NCBI GenBank assembly: GCA_046598935.1
Contig: JBKJHW010000121.1
Span: 1 to 26,186 of the forward strand
Direction: 5' to 3'
DNA length: 26,186 nt
Origin: SCUN01 sp046598935
Lineage (GTDB): Bacteria > Acidobacteriota > Vicinamibacteria > Vicinamibacterales > SCN-69-37
The translations under genes and the position numbers were made by a program. Below are positions 8,284 through 16,292 of this stretch, piece after piece (position 1 is the stretch's first letter; every line of letters starts with the position of its first letter). The notes beneath the pieces are model-generated. The model did no database searches. It was not told the origin of the DNA and worked only from the letters and a program-made list of their open reading frames with translations.

Positions 8284-9257
8284 GCGAGAACACCAACAAG
8301 AGCGGCATCGACCTGGCGAAGGAAGTGCTCGAGACCGAGGCGCGTGCCATCCTGGGGCTCATTCCGCAGCTGGGCGACGAATTTTTGGCGGCCGTCGAGC
8401 TCCTCCACAACTGCGCCGGGCGCGTCGTGTTCTCCGGCATGGGCAAATCCGGCATCATCGCGCGGAAGCTCGCGGCGACCATGTCGAGCACCGGAACGCC
8501 GGCGTACTTTCTCCACCCGGCCGAAGCCATCCACGGCGACCTCGGCGTCGTGCGGGCCGACGACATCGTCGTGTCGCTTTCCTACAGCGGCGAGACCGAA
8601 GAACTGGTCCGGCTGGTTGAGGCGATCAAGCGAACGGGCGCGAAGCTGATCGCGATGACCGGCGAGAGCCAGTCGACGCTCGCGCAAGCGGCGGACATTT
8701 CTCTCAGCTGCAATGTCGCCGAGGAAGCGTGCCCGATGAACCTGGCGCCCACGGCCAGCACGACGGCGGCGCTCGCGCTTGGCGATGCGCTCGCGATGGC
8801 GCTGTCACAACGCAAGGGATTCAAGGCCGAGCAGTTCGCGGATCTTCACCCGGGCGGGCGCATCGGCAAGAAGCTGATGCGCGTTGGCGCGCTGATGCAC
8901 CGCGGCGACAAAGTGCCGATCGTGTCGCCGGAGACCGGCGCCGTCGACCTGATTCACCAGATGTCGAGCAAGCGGCTCGGCATGACCTGCGTCGTTGGCG
9001 CGGACGGCAAGCTGGCGGGCATCGTGACTGACGGCGACCTTCGGCGCCACCTTTCACGCGGGGTCGAGGTGCTCAAACAGCGCGCGCAGGACATCATGAC
9101 GCCGAATCCCGTGACGATCCCGCCGACGCTTCTTGCCGTCGAAGCGCTCCAGGTCATGGAAACACGCAAGATCACCGCGATCGTCGTCGTCGACGACCAG
9201 AACCGCGTAGAAGGCGTCGTTCATTTACACGATCTCTGGCACACGCAGGCGATCTAG
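8280..9257 (+). CDS. kdsD: Arabinose-5-phosphate isomerase (KdsD/KpsF family)
   Basis: Converts ribulose-5-phosphate to arabinose-5-phosphate, the first committed substrate for Kdo. The 325 residues have the classic order: an N-terminal SIS domain with GMGKSG (53-58), 'LHPAEAIHGDLG' (78-89) and SYSGETEE (101-108), followed by 'LAPTASTTAALALGDALA', the linker LHPGGRIGKKL, and two CBS domains from about residue 205 to the end ('IVTDGDLRRH' and 'TAIVVVDDQNRVEGVVHLHD'). The ATG overlaps the kdsA stop by 4 bp and the gene is followed by kdsC after 3 bp. Its place beside kdsA, kdsC and kdsB makes the Kdo role more likely than a capsule or sugar-alcohol paralogue (KpsF, GutQ). Confidence 0.95.
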   Translation: MSENTNKSGIDLAKEVLETEARAILGLIPQLGDEFLAAVELLHNCAGRVVFSGMGKSGIIARKLAATMSSTGTPAYFLHPAEAIHGDLGVVRADDIVVSLSYSGETEELVRLVEAIKRTGAKLIAMTGESQSTLAQAADISLSCNVAEEACPMNLAPTASTTAALALGDALAMALSQRKGFKAEQFADLHPGGRIGKKLMRVGALMHRGDKVPIVSPETGAVDLIHQMSSKRLGMTCVVGADGKLAGIVTDGDLRRHLSRGVEVLKQRAQDIMTPNPVTIPPTLLAVEALQVMETRKITAIVVVDDQNRVEGVVHLHDLWHTQAI

Positions 9258-9260
9258 CCG

Positions 9261-9797
9261 ATGCTTGGGCTGAATGCAGCGGAGTTCGAATCACGGGCAC
9301 GCGCGCTTCGAGTGTTGCTGTTCGATGTGGACGGCGTGCTGACCGATGGCGGCGTCTACATCGAGGCCGACGGCCGCGAGCTCAAACGATTTTCGATCAA
9401 GGACGGCGCAGCGATCGCGCTGGCGTCGAAGTTCGGTCTCATCACCGGGATTCTCAGCGCGCGCGCGTCGTCGGCCACCAACTCCCGCGCCGCGGAGCTC
9501 GGCATGAAGATCGTGATGCAGGGTGTCGCGAGCAAGAAGCAGGCGCTCGACGAGATCCTCGGAGGGCACAACGTCACGGCGGCCGAGGTTGCGTACATGG
9601 GCGACGATCTGGTGGATCTGCCGGTGCTGGCCCGCGCGGGAATCGCCGCATGTCCCAAGGACGCCGTCGAGGAAGTCTCAGCGGTGTGCCACTGGATCAG
9701 CAACTACCCAGGCGGCCATGGCGCCGCGCGCGAATTCATCGAAGTGATCCTCAAGGCCCGCGGGCAGTGGGATGATGTCCTTTCGCAGTTCGCGTAA
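9261..9797 (+). CDS. kdsC: Kdo-8-phosphate phosphatase, HAD superfamily
   Basis: Hydrolyses Kdo-8-phosphate to Kdo. The 178 residues fit the short, capless HAD C0 family that works as a tetramer. Motif I is LLFDVDGVLTDG (19-30) with nucleophile Asp22 and acid/base Asp24. Motif II Ser lies in ILSARAS (about 64-70). A Lys in 'GVASKKQALDEIL' serves as motif III, and motif IV is YMGDDLVDLPVL (112-123). The C-terminal GGHGAAREFIE corresponds to the conserved Gly-rich tail that closes the neighbouring active site. Gap of 3 bp on both sides (kdsD and the lapB-like gene), so it is certainly within the same transcript. Confidence 0.95.
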   Translation: MLGLNAAEFESRARALRVLLFDVDGVLTDGGVYIEADGRELKRFSIKDGAAIALASKFGLITGILSARASSATNSRAAELGMKIVMQGVASKKQALDEILGGHNVTAAEVAYMGDDLVDLPVLARAGIAACPKDAVEEVSAVCHWISNYPGGHGAAREFIEVILKARGQWDDVLSQFA

Positions 9798-9800
9798 CCG

Positions 9801-11063
9801 ATGCAGCCTTATCTCCTACTTCTCGGCGTTCTGATCGCGCTTCTGATCGGCCTCGCGGCCGGCAAAGCGTGGGAACGCTACAAGCTCGTCGAAGGCCGAT
9901 GGATTGACAGGCGGAGGGGCCGGCAGGCTCCCCACTTCATCCTCGGGTTGAACTATCTGGTCGCCAACCAGGTCGATGAAGCGATTGAAGAACTCGAAAA
10001 AGCCTTGAAGCTTGATCCCGGCGCGCTCGAGGTCAAGCTGGTGCTCGGGAATCTGTACCGCGAGAAGGGCCAGGTCGGCCGCGCGGTCCAGGAGCATCAG
10101 GTACTGCTCCAGAAGCCGAAGCTGAGCCGGATCGAGCACGCCAACGTGCTGCTCTGCCTCGGTCTCGACTACCGGCGCGGCGGCTTCATCGATCGCGCCA
10201 CAACGGCGTTTGCCGAAGTGCTCAAGCTTGATCCGGACAACGAGGCGGCGCTGATCAACCTCGAGAAGCTGCAGGAAGAACAGCACCAGTGGCAGGAGGC
10301 GTACGTTACGCGGAAGCGGCTCGCGGCGGTCGTCGGCGCGCCTGACCAGCCGCGATCGCAGGCCATTCTCGCGTTTCTCGAGCATGAGCTGGGCCTGCAG
10401 TCGTTGAAGCAGGGGCAGCTCGACGAGGCCGCCTCGCGGTTCAATGCGGCCATCGATCAAGGCAAGACGGTAGTGCCGGCCTACCTGCATCTGGGCGACG
10501 TGCACATCCGGCGGCACGATCCCGCCGCGGCCATCAAGGTCTGGGAAACCATGATCGACGTCGCGCCGGATCGCGCGTACCTCGCGTTCGAGCGGCTCGA
10601 GCGCGCGTATCTGACGATTGGCGGGCCGGAGCGCTTCGAGGCGCTGTGCCGGCGCCTGATCACCGAAACGCCGCGTGAGTGGCGCGCGCGCGCCGCGCTT
10701 GCGTCTCATCTGACATCACGCGGCGAGGCGCAGGCAGCGCTCGAGCTTCTGTTCGAAGCGCTCGAGCACAACCCGCACGCGCTCGCGATTCACCAGGCGA
10801 TCTGGTACACGCTCTCGGCGCTTGACCTGCCGCGCCTGCAGGTGGCGCGCTACGTCGACATCACGCGCGAGTCGGTCTTCTATCTCGATCCGCATGTCTG
10901 CACGAAGTGCCGCTATCGGAGCACGGAGCTGCTCTGGCAGTGCCCGCATTGCCACGAGTGGAACACCTTCATCGAAGAACGCATCACGCCGGCGTCCGAC
11001 ACCGAGGCCGAAATGCCCTCGTCGGTCTCGCTCGCGCTCGGAACCGACAACGAGTTGTCATGA
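9801..11063 (+). CDS. lapB: LapB (YciM)-like TPR protein with rubredoxin-type zinc site
   Basis: The 420 residues match the LapB plan: one N-terminal membrane helix ('LLLLGVLIALLIGLAAG', about 5-21), a short basic cytosolic linker, a long TPR array (about 45-345), and a C-terminal four-Cys knuckle CTKC...CPHC with Cys367, Cys370, Cys381 and Cys384. In E. coli LapB sits at the inner membrane and steers FtsH to degrade LpxC, balancing LPS synthesis. Here it follows the Kdo genes by 3 bp and overlaps coaE by 4 bp, which fits an LPS-control role. Neither lpxC nor ftsH is in the window, so the target is inferred from the family. It is about 30 residues longer than the E. coli protein, mainly through a polar tail after the Cys knuckle. 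Confidence 0.85.
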   Translation: MQPYLLLLGVLIALLIGLAAGKAWERYKLVEGRWIDRRRGRQAPHFILGLNYLVANQVDEAIEELEKALKLDPGALEVKLVLGNLYREKGQVGRAVQEHQVLLQKPKLSRIEHANVLLCLGLDYRRGGFIDRATTAFAEVLKLDPDNEAALINLEKLQEEQHQWQEAYVTRKRLAAVVGAPDQPRSQAILAFLEHELGLQSLKQGQLDEAASRFNAAIDQGKTVVPAYLHLGDVHIRRHDPAAAIKVWETMIDVAPDRAYLAFERLERAYLTIGGPERFEALCRRLITETPREWRARAALASHLTSRGEAQAALELLFEALEHNPHALAIHQAIWYTLSALDLPRLQVARYVDITRESVFYLDPHVCTKCRYRSTELLWQCPHCHEWNTFIEERITPASDTEAEMPSSVSLALGTDNELS

Positions 11064-11674
11064 GGCCGCGCCCGCTGCGCGTGGCGCTCACGGGCGGCAT
11101 CGCGACCGGCAAGAGTTACTGCCTCAAACAATTTGTCGCGCTGGGCGTGCCGGTCGTTGATGCGGACCGGCTCGCGCACGAAGTCATCGCGCACGGCACG
11201 CCGGGCGGCGCGGCCGTGCTCGATCTTTTCGGCACGCTCGACCGCGGTCTGATCGCGGCGGTGATCTTCCGCGAACCCCAGGCGCGCCTCCACCTCGAAG
11301 CCATCGTCCATCCGGCCGTCTACAGCGCGATCAACGAGTGGTTCGCGGGCCTGAAAGCGGCCTCCCCGTTCGGCATCGCCGACATCCCGCTCGTGTTCGA
11401 GACCGCTCACGAACGCGAATTCGACCGCGTGATCATCACCAACTGCCGCCCCGACCAGCAGCGCGCGCGTCTCGCAGCGCGCGGACTGTCGAATGACGAC
11501 GCTGAGGCGAGAATCGGGACGCAGCTGCCCTTCGAAATCAAAGTAAAAAGGGCCAAGTCCGCCGGGATCGGATTCGACGTGATAGATACGTCGATGACCA
11601 AAGCCGAGACCGACGCGCAGGTCGACAAGATTTTCGAGACGCTCGCCAACACGCCGCCGCGCGTCTGCGATTAG
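11060..11674 (+). CDS. coaE: Dephospho-CoA kinase
   Basis: Phosphorylates dephospho-CoA, the last step of CoA synthesis. The longest ORF starts at 10907, but the ATG at 11060 overlaps the lapB stop (ATGA) and begins the conserved N-terminus, giving 204 residues. The P-loop GGIATGKS (12-19) is followed by 'VVDADRLAHEVIAHGTPGG' (about 32-50), the substrate region with the conserved DAD, then LEAIVHPAV, 'IADIPLVFETAHEREFD' and 'VIITNCRPDQQRARL'. Compared with E. coli CoaE about eight residues are missing between DLFG and TLDR, and the late 'AD.VI' region reads 'SAGIGFDVIDTS', so it is a somewhat divergent member. Last gene of the Kdo operon; the repeat array begins right after its stop. Confidence 0.92.
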   Translation: MRPRPLRVALTGGIATGKSYCLKQFVALGVPVVDADRLAHEVIAHGTPGGAAVLDLFGTLDRGLIAAVIFREPQARLHLEAIVHPAVYSAINEWFAGLKAASPFGIADIPLVFETAHEREFDRVIITNCRPDQQRARLAARGLSNDDAEARIGTQLPFEIKVKRAKSAGIGFDVIDTSMTKAETDAQVDKIFETLANTPPRVCD

Positions 11675-11828
11675 GTCCAGGGGCCATAGTCCGGTCCAGA
11701 GTCCAGGGTCGGTCCTGAGTCCTTGGAAACGAACTGTGGACCATGAACCGACTCTGGACCGTGGACCGACTCTGCACTGTGGACCGGACGATGGACCTTG
11801 GACCGACTATGGACCCTGGACCCGCGAA
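11675..11828. repeat. Inverted array of 18-bp degenerate repeats (GGACC words)
   Basis: The gap between convergent coaE and folD is filled by repeats. The right half (11738-11828) holds five units of 18-19 bp of the form GGACCNTGGACCGACTMT, starting at 11738, 11756, 11774, 11793 and 11811; inside a unit the GGACC words are 7 and 11 bp apart. The left half (11675-11723) carries the reverse complement, with GTCC words mostly 7 bp apart (11675, 11689, 11694, 11701, 11712, 11719). The outer ends pair well, for example GGTCCAGGGGCCATAGTC against the complement of 11800-11819. A long hairpin could end transcription from both sides, although no T-run follows. The array runs into the folD coding sequence. 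Confidence 0.8.
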
Positions 11829-12751
11829 TGATCGCGTAGGCTTTCCGCGGCCGCGAGGGTGTTCTTGAGGAGCATCGCGATCGTGAGCGGTCCGACGCCG
11901 CCGGGCACGGGGCTCAGCGCGCCGGCGACCTCCGCGACAGCCGGGTGAACGTCGCCGACGACGGTCGATCCGCGCGAATCAAAATTGGCGAGTCGTGTCG
12001 ACCCCTCGCCGAACAATTTCAGCACCAGCCCGCGATCCGTCGTGGGCGTCGTCCCGACGTCGACGACCGCCGCGCCGGGTTTGACCATGTCCGCTGTGAC
12101 GAATCCGGGGCGCCCGATCGCGCTGACAAGAATGTCGGCCTCGCGCGTGGACGCCCCGAGGTCCTTCGTTCGTGAATGGCAGATGGTCACCGTGGCGTCG
12201 CGCTGCAAAAGCAGTAGAGCCATTGGCTTCCCGACAATCTCGCTGCGGCCAAGCACGACCGCGCGCGCACCCGCGATCGCGATACCCGATCGGTCGAGCA
12301 GTTCGATGACGCCGGAGGGCGTGCACGGCGCCAGCGTGGCGCGCCCTTGAAGCAGTAGCCCGCCGTTGTGCGGATGAAAGCCATCGACATCCTTGGCCGG
12401 ATCGATCGCGTCGAAGACTTCCTGCTCGACGGCCTTTCCGAGCCGCTGCGGAAGCGGCGACTGCACGAGGATGCCGTCGCACTGGCTGTCGCCGTTGAGC
12501 CGTGCCACCAGGCCGAGCAACGCCTCCCGCGTGATGCCGTCGTCGACGCGATGAACGGCGACGGTCAGGCCGCTCTCGAGGCCGGCCTTCTCTTTCGCGC
12601 GAACGTAGACATGGGAGGCCGGATCGTTACCGGCGAGCACGATGTGCAGCGCCGGCGCGCGCCCGTGGGTTGAAACGAAAGCGGCGACCCGCGGTGAGAG
12701 TTCACCGCGGATCGCCGCTGCAGTTTGAATCCCGTCGAGACGAGCCGCCAA
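11807..12751 (-). CDS. folD: Methylenetetrahydrofolate dehydrogenase/cyclohydrolase
   Basis: Bifunctional enzyme of one-carbon metabolism that interconverts methylene-, methenyl- and formyl-tetrahydrofolate, in the cytosol. 314 residues from a TTG at 12751, three bp after the permease stop. Catalytic YVRAKEK (Tyr49, Lys53, Lys55), the DGILVQSPLP motif (92-101), 'DPAKDVDGFHPHN' (117-129, Asp121), PCTPSGVIELL, the nucleotide loop GRSEIVGKPMA and the C-terminal 'PVPGGVGPLTIAMLL' are all present. The family is usually 280-300 residues; the last residues here (SRVQGP) are encoded by the 18-bp repeat array, so the natural C-terminus has probably been replaced or extended by repeat sequence. No strong ribosome binding site is visible; translation is probably coupled to the permease. 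Confidence 0.94.
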   Translation of the reverse strand: MAARLDGIQTAAAIRGELSPRVAAFVSTHGRAPALHIVLAGNDPASHVYVRAKEKAGLESGLTVAVHRVDDGITREALLGLVARLNGDSQCDGILVQSPLPQRLGKAVEQEVFDAIDPAKDVDGFHPHNGGLLLQGRATLAPCTPSGVIELLDRSGIAIAGARAVVLGRSEIVGKPMALLLLQRDATVTICHSRTKDLGASTREADILVSAIGRPGFVTADMVKPGAAVVDVGTTPTTDRGLVLKLFGEGSTRLANFDSRGSTVVGDVHPAVAEVAGALSPVPGGVGPLTIAMLLKNTLAAAESLRDHSRVQGP

Positions 12752-12754
12752 CTG

Positions 12755-14263
12755 TTACCGGCTGCCGTCTTTCGCGAGCTTGCTGTGCTTCATGCCGTAG
12801 GCGAAGTAGAAGATGAAGCCGATCGCGAGCCAGCCCGCCAACCGCAGCCAGTTCGTCCAGCCAAGGCCGTAGATCATCGCGCCGCACACGATGATGCCGA
12901 GCGTGGCGACCACAGGCAGCAGCGGGACCGTGAAGCCACGCTGAATGTCCGGCCGGCGCACGCGCATGATCCAGACGCCCGCGCAGACCAGCATGAACGC
13001 GAACAGCGTGCCGATGCTCGTCATCTCTCCGACGATATTGTCCGGAATGAACGCCGCGAAGAGCGACGTGAAGACGAAGAACAGCCAGTTCGACTTGTAC
13101 GGCGTCTTGAACTTCGGATGCACCTCGCAGAACACCGGCGGCACCAGTCCATCGCGGCTCATCGAGTAGAAGACGCGCGACTGGCCCAGCAGCATGACGA
13201 GGATGACCGACGAGAATCCGGCCAGGATCGCGATGGTCACGAAGTCCGACAGCCAGCCGTAGCCGGGCATGAAGGTCGTGATCGCCGCGGCGACCGACGC
13301 CTCACCGCCGAGTTTCGGATCGCGGAAGAACTCGACCGGCGCAAGGCCGCTCAGCACCCAGGAGAAGAGCACGTAGAGCACCGTGCAGATCACGAGCGAA
13401 CCGAGAATGCCGATCGGCATGTCCTTCTTCGGGTTCTTCGCTTCCTGCGCCGCGGTCGACACGGCGTCGAATCCGATGAACGCGAAGAACACGACGCCGG
13501 CTGCGCCCAGGATGCCCATGATGCCGCCGTACGAGTGCGTGATGCCTTCGGCGTTCACCCGCTGGGTCGCCTCGGGAATCAGCGGCGTGTGATTGGCGGG
13601 ATCAATGAATCCCCAGCCGAGCGCGATGACCATCAAAACGATCGAGACCTTCAGGATCACGATCAAGCTGTTGACGAGCGCCGACTGCTGGGTGCCGCGA
13701 ATCAGGAGCAGTGTCAGCAGGAACAAAATGCCGACCGCCGGCAGGTTCATGATGCCGTGCACCGCTTCGACGCCGTTCACGCCCGTGTCGGGCATGGTCT
13801 GGAATGGGGAGTGATACCACTGCCATGGTATTTGTATGCCTATAAAGCCCAGGACTCTATTGAAGTACTGGCTCCAGGCAATCGCGACCGTCGCTGCGCC
13901 GACGGCGTATTCGAGGACCAGGTCCCAGCCAATGATCCAGGCGACCATCTCGCCCATCGTCGCGTACGAGTACGTGTAGGCACTCCCGGCGATCGGAATC
14001 ATCGACGCAAATTCCGCGTAGCACAGACCCGCCAACGCGCAGCCGAGACCGGCCACGAGGAACGCGATCACGACTGATGGGCCGGCCCTGTCGGCAATGG
14101 CCGACGCGGTGCGCACAAACAATCCCGCGCCGATGATGGCGCCGATGCCCAGTGCGATCAGCGCGCCCGGGCCGAGGGTCCGCGCGAGCGCCCCTTCACC
14201 GGTGGCCGCGCCATCCGCCATGAGGCGGTCGATCGATTTGGTGCGAAACAGTTGACTTGCCAC
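12755..14263 (-). CDS. APC-superfamily amino acid permease (CAT/YfnA-like)
   Basis: Inner-membrane amino acid transporter of about 12-14 helices. The GTG at 14263 is preferred to the one at 14269 because AAGGGGA on the minus strand at 14276-14270 is spaced properly only for it; the protein is then 502 residues. TM1 has the unwound motif 'GIGAIIGAGLFVRTA', typical of APC transporters, followed by 'AGPSVVIAFLVAGLGCALA' and 'YAEFASMIPIAGSAYTYSYA', the consensus amphipathic region. 'FFAFIGFDAVSTAAQEAKNP' is the TM6-loop signature of the cationic amino acid transporter group. The substrate cannot be read from sequence; cationic or small neutral amino acids are likely from the family. It lies 15 bp after thiE and 3 bp before folD, with no pathway link to either. 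Confidence 0.9.
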   Translation of the reverse strand: MASQLFRTKSIDRLMADGAATGEGALARTLGPGALIALGIGAIIGAGLFVRTASAIADRAGPSVVIAFLVAGLGCALAGLCYAEFASMIPIAGSAYTYSYATMGEMVAWIIGWDLVLEYAVGAATVAIAWSQYFNRVLGFIGIQIPWQWYHSPFQTMPDTGVNGVEAVHGIMNLPAVGILFLLTLLLIRGTQQSALVNSLIVILKVSIVLMVIALGWGFIDPANHTPLIPEATQRVNAEGITHSYGGIMGILGAAGVVFFAFIGFDAVSTAAQEAKNPKKDMPIGILGSLVICTVLYVLFSWVLSGLAPVEFFRDPKLGGEASVAAAITTFMPGYGWLSDFVTIAILAGFSSVILVMLLGQSRVFYSMSRDGLVPPVFCEVHPKFKTPYKSNWLFFVFTSLFAAFIPDNIVGEMTSIGTLFAFMLVCAGVWIMRVRRPDIQRGFTVPLLPVVATLGIIVCGAMIYGLGWTNWLRLAGWLAIGFIFYFAYGMKHSKLAKDGSR

Positions 14264-14278
14264 GTGCACTCCCCTTGG

Positions 14279-14929
14279 TTAAAAGGCTTCTGGCAAAAAC
14301 GAGGTGATTCTATACGTAAAGAGGGCCGAAATCATCGCGACTGACGATGCCCCGGCCTGAAAAACACCGGGCGCGGTCTCCGGCGTGATCCCGCCAATGG
14401 CGACGAGGGGCCGCGTGTCGCCCCTGGAATCGAGCAGCTCTCGCGCCGCGCGCACGCCGGCGAGACCCACCACCGGGTCCGCATTGGCCTTGCTCGAGGT
14501 CTCGAACACCGGGCCAATGGCGAAGTAGTCGGCAGGCTCGTCCAGACCCACGCGCAACTGCTCGAGATTGTGCGTTGACAGCCCTATCACGCGGAGGCCG
14601 CGGAGGGCACCCGAGGCGCGGAGGTCTGTTGGGCTGAGATCTTCCTGGCCAACATGAACGCCGTCGGCCCCAGACATGAGAGCAATATCCGCCCGGTCAT
14701 TAATAAGAATAGAAATCTCCGCGCCTCGAGTAACCCCCGCGGCCTCCGCGTGAGATACGAGCTCGGTCGCAAGCTGCAAGAAGTCCCCACCCGGCATATT
14801 TTTCGCGCGCAGCTGGATCAATTGCACGCCGGCGCTCATCCAGTCGTCGGCCACTGCGAGCGGATCCAGCCCGCGCGCCGTGACGGCATCAACATCAAGA
14901 ATGGCGTAGAGCCTAGGCAGACTCAGCAA
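14279..14929 (-). CDS. thiE: Thiamine-phosphate synthase
   Basis: Joins HMP-pyrophosphate and thiazole phosphate to give thiamine phosphate. 216 residues from a TTG at 14929, which overlaps the accC 3' end by 17 bp; the N-terminus 'MLSLPRLYAILDVD' matches the family's first strand. TIM-barrel motifs: QLRAKN (39-44), NDRADIA (77-83), GADGVHVGQEDL (87-98), VIGLSTHN (114-121), IGPVFETSSK (138-147) and VAIGGI, all standard for pyrophosphate and thiazole binding. No other thiamine gene and no visible TPP riboswitch are nearby, since the gene is embedded in the long operon. The last 15 residues (FTYRITSFLPEAF) are not typical of the family. Confidence 0.92.
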   Translation of the reverse strand: MLSLPRLYAILDVDAVTARGLDPLAVADDWMSAGVQLIQLRAKNMPGGDFLQLATELVSHAEAAGVTRGAEISILINDRADIALMSGADGVHVGQEDLSPTDLRASGALRGLRVIGLSTHNLEQLRVGLDEPADYFAIGPVFETSSKANADPVVGLAGVRAARELLDSRGDTRPLVAIGGITPETAPGVFQAGASSVAMISALFTYRITSFLPEAF

Positions 14930-16292
14930 GCTTCTTCGCGGCGGCGGCGGGATCCGGCTTCGCGTAGCGTTCCATGAAGGCCGTGCTCAGCTTGCCGGCG
15001 ATGAAATCCGGCTCCTGCAGAATCTTCAAATGCATCGGGATCGTCGTCTTGATGCCCTCGATGACCGTCATCTCGAGCGTCCGGCGCATGCGCGCGATCG
15101 CTTCGTTTCTGTCGCGGCCCCAGCAGATGATTTTGGCGATGAGCGAGTCGTAGTACGGCGACACGGTGCACTCCGAGTGCACGAACGTATCGACCCGCAC
15201 GCCCGGCCCGCCCGGCGTGCTGAACGCGTGGATCACGCCGGGACTCGGCGTAAATGTATCGGGATCCTCCGCGTTGATGCGGCATTCGATCGCGTGGCCG
15301 CGGAACTCGATCTCGCTCTGCTTGAACGACAGCTTCTCGCCGGCGGCGACACGAATCTGTTCCTTGACGATGTCGATGCCCGTGATGCTTTCCGTGACCG
15401 GATGCTCGACCTGCAGGCGCGTATTCACTTCGAGAAAAAAGAAGTGGCCCGTCTGGTCCATGATGAATTCGAACGTGCCGGCGTTGGCGTATTGCACGGC
15501 CTTCGCCGCGTCGACCACGGTGGCGCCGAGCTTGCGGCGCTGTTTGTCCGTCAGCGCCGGCGACGGCGCTTCTTCTATCAGCTTCTGGTGACGCCGCTGG
15601 ATCGAGCACTCCCGCTCGCCCAGATGCACGACGTTGCCGTGGTGATCGCCGAGCACCTGGATCTCGATATGGCGCGGCGCCACGACGTATTTCTCGAGGT
15701 AGACGTCGCCGTTCCCGAACGCGGCCTCGGCTTCGCGCATCGCCATTTTCAAGTTGCGCCCGAGTTCTTCGATGTCGTGGACGATGCGCATGCCGCGTCC
15801 GCCGCCGCCGGCGACGGCCTTGATAATGACCGGCAGCCCGATTTCCTTCGCGACCTTGATCGCCTGGTCCTCGCCGGTCACCGGGCCGTCGCTGCCCGGC
15901 AACACCGGCACGCCGGCCTTCTTCATGGCGCGGCGCGCGCGCGCCTTGTCGCCGAGCAGCCGGATCGCGTTCGGATCCGGCCCGATGAACTTGATGTGGC
16001 ACGCCTCGCACACTTCCGCGAGGTACGCGCTCTCTGAAAGGAAGCCGTAGCCGGGATGAATCGCGTCGGCGCCGGTGATCTCGGCCGCGCTGATGATGGC
16101 CGGAACGCTCAGATAGCTGTCGGCGCTTTTGGCCGGCCCGATGCAGACGTCCTGATCGGCGAACCGGACATGGAGCGAATGCTCGTCAGCCTCCGAGTAC
16201 ACCGCGACAGTCTTGATCCCCATTTCGCGGCACGCGCTGATCACGCGAATGGCGATCTCGCCGCGATTGGCAATCAGGATTTTCTTGAACAC
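14913..16292 (-). CDS. accC: Acetyl-CoA carboxylase, biotin carboxylase subunit
   Basis: Carboxylates the biotin on AccB with ATP and bicarbonate, the first half of malonyl-CoA formation. 459 residues from a GTG at 16292 that abuts the accB stop without a gap; AAGG lies 8 bp upstream inside accB. It shows the full ATP-grasp set: 'IANRGEIAIRVI' (7-18), HPGYGFLSE (79-87), Lys116 and Lys159, the glycine-rich loop GGGGRGM (162-168), 'EKYVVAPRHIEIQVLGD' (200-216), 'RECSIQRRHQKLIEEAPSPA', and 'FLEVNTRLQVEHPVTE' (286-301) with the metal-binding Glu288 and Asn290 and catalytic Arg292. The carboxyltransferase genes accA and accD are not in the window. Confidence 0.97.
   Translation of the reverse strand: MFKKILIANRGEIAIRVISACREMGIKTVAVYSEADEHSLHVRFADQDVCIGPAKSADSYLSVPAIISAAEITGADAIHPGYGFLSESAYLAEVCEACHIKFIGPDPNAIRLLGDKARARRAMKKAGVPVLPGSDGPVTGEDQAIKVAKEIGLPVIIKAVAGGGGRGMRIVHDIEELGRNLKMAMREAEAAFGNGDVYLEKYVVAPRHIEIQVLGDHHGNVVHLGERECSIQRRHQKLIEEAPSPALTDKQRRKLGATVVDAAKAVQYANAGTFEFIMDQTGHFFFLEVNTRLQVEHPVTESITGIDIVKEQIRVAAGEKLSFKQSEIEFRGHAIECRINAEDPDTFTPSPGVIHAFSTPGGPGVRVDTFVHSECTVSPYYDSLIAKIICWGRDRNEAIARMRRTLEMTVIEGIKTTIPMHLKILQEPDFIAGKLSTAFMERYAKPDPAAAAKKLAESA

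Noticed and set aside
11675..11828. CRISPR array
   Set aside because: Units are 18 bp, degenerate and without spacers, and there are no cas genes.
12725..14077. 450-residue plus-strand ORF opposite the permease
   Set aside because: His/Arg/Asp-rich translation typical of the complement of a membrane protein gene; the permease motifs are clear.
14340..14375. Hairpin (CCGG/CCGG) inside thiE as a terminator or riboswitch part
   Set aside because: It lies in coding sequence near the 3' end, has a short stem, and nothing resembles a TPP aptamer.
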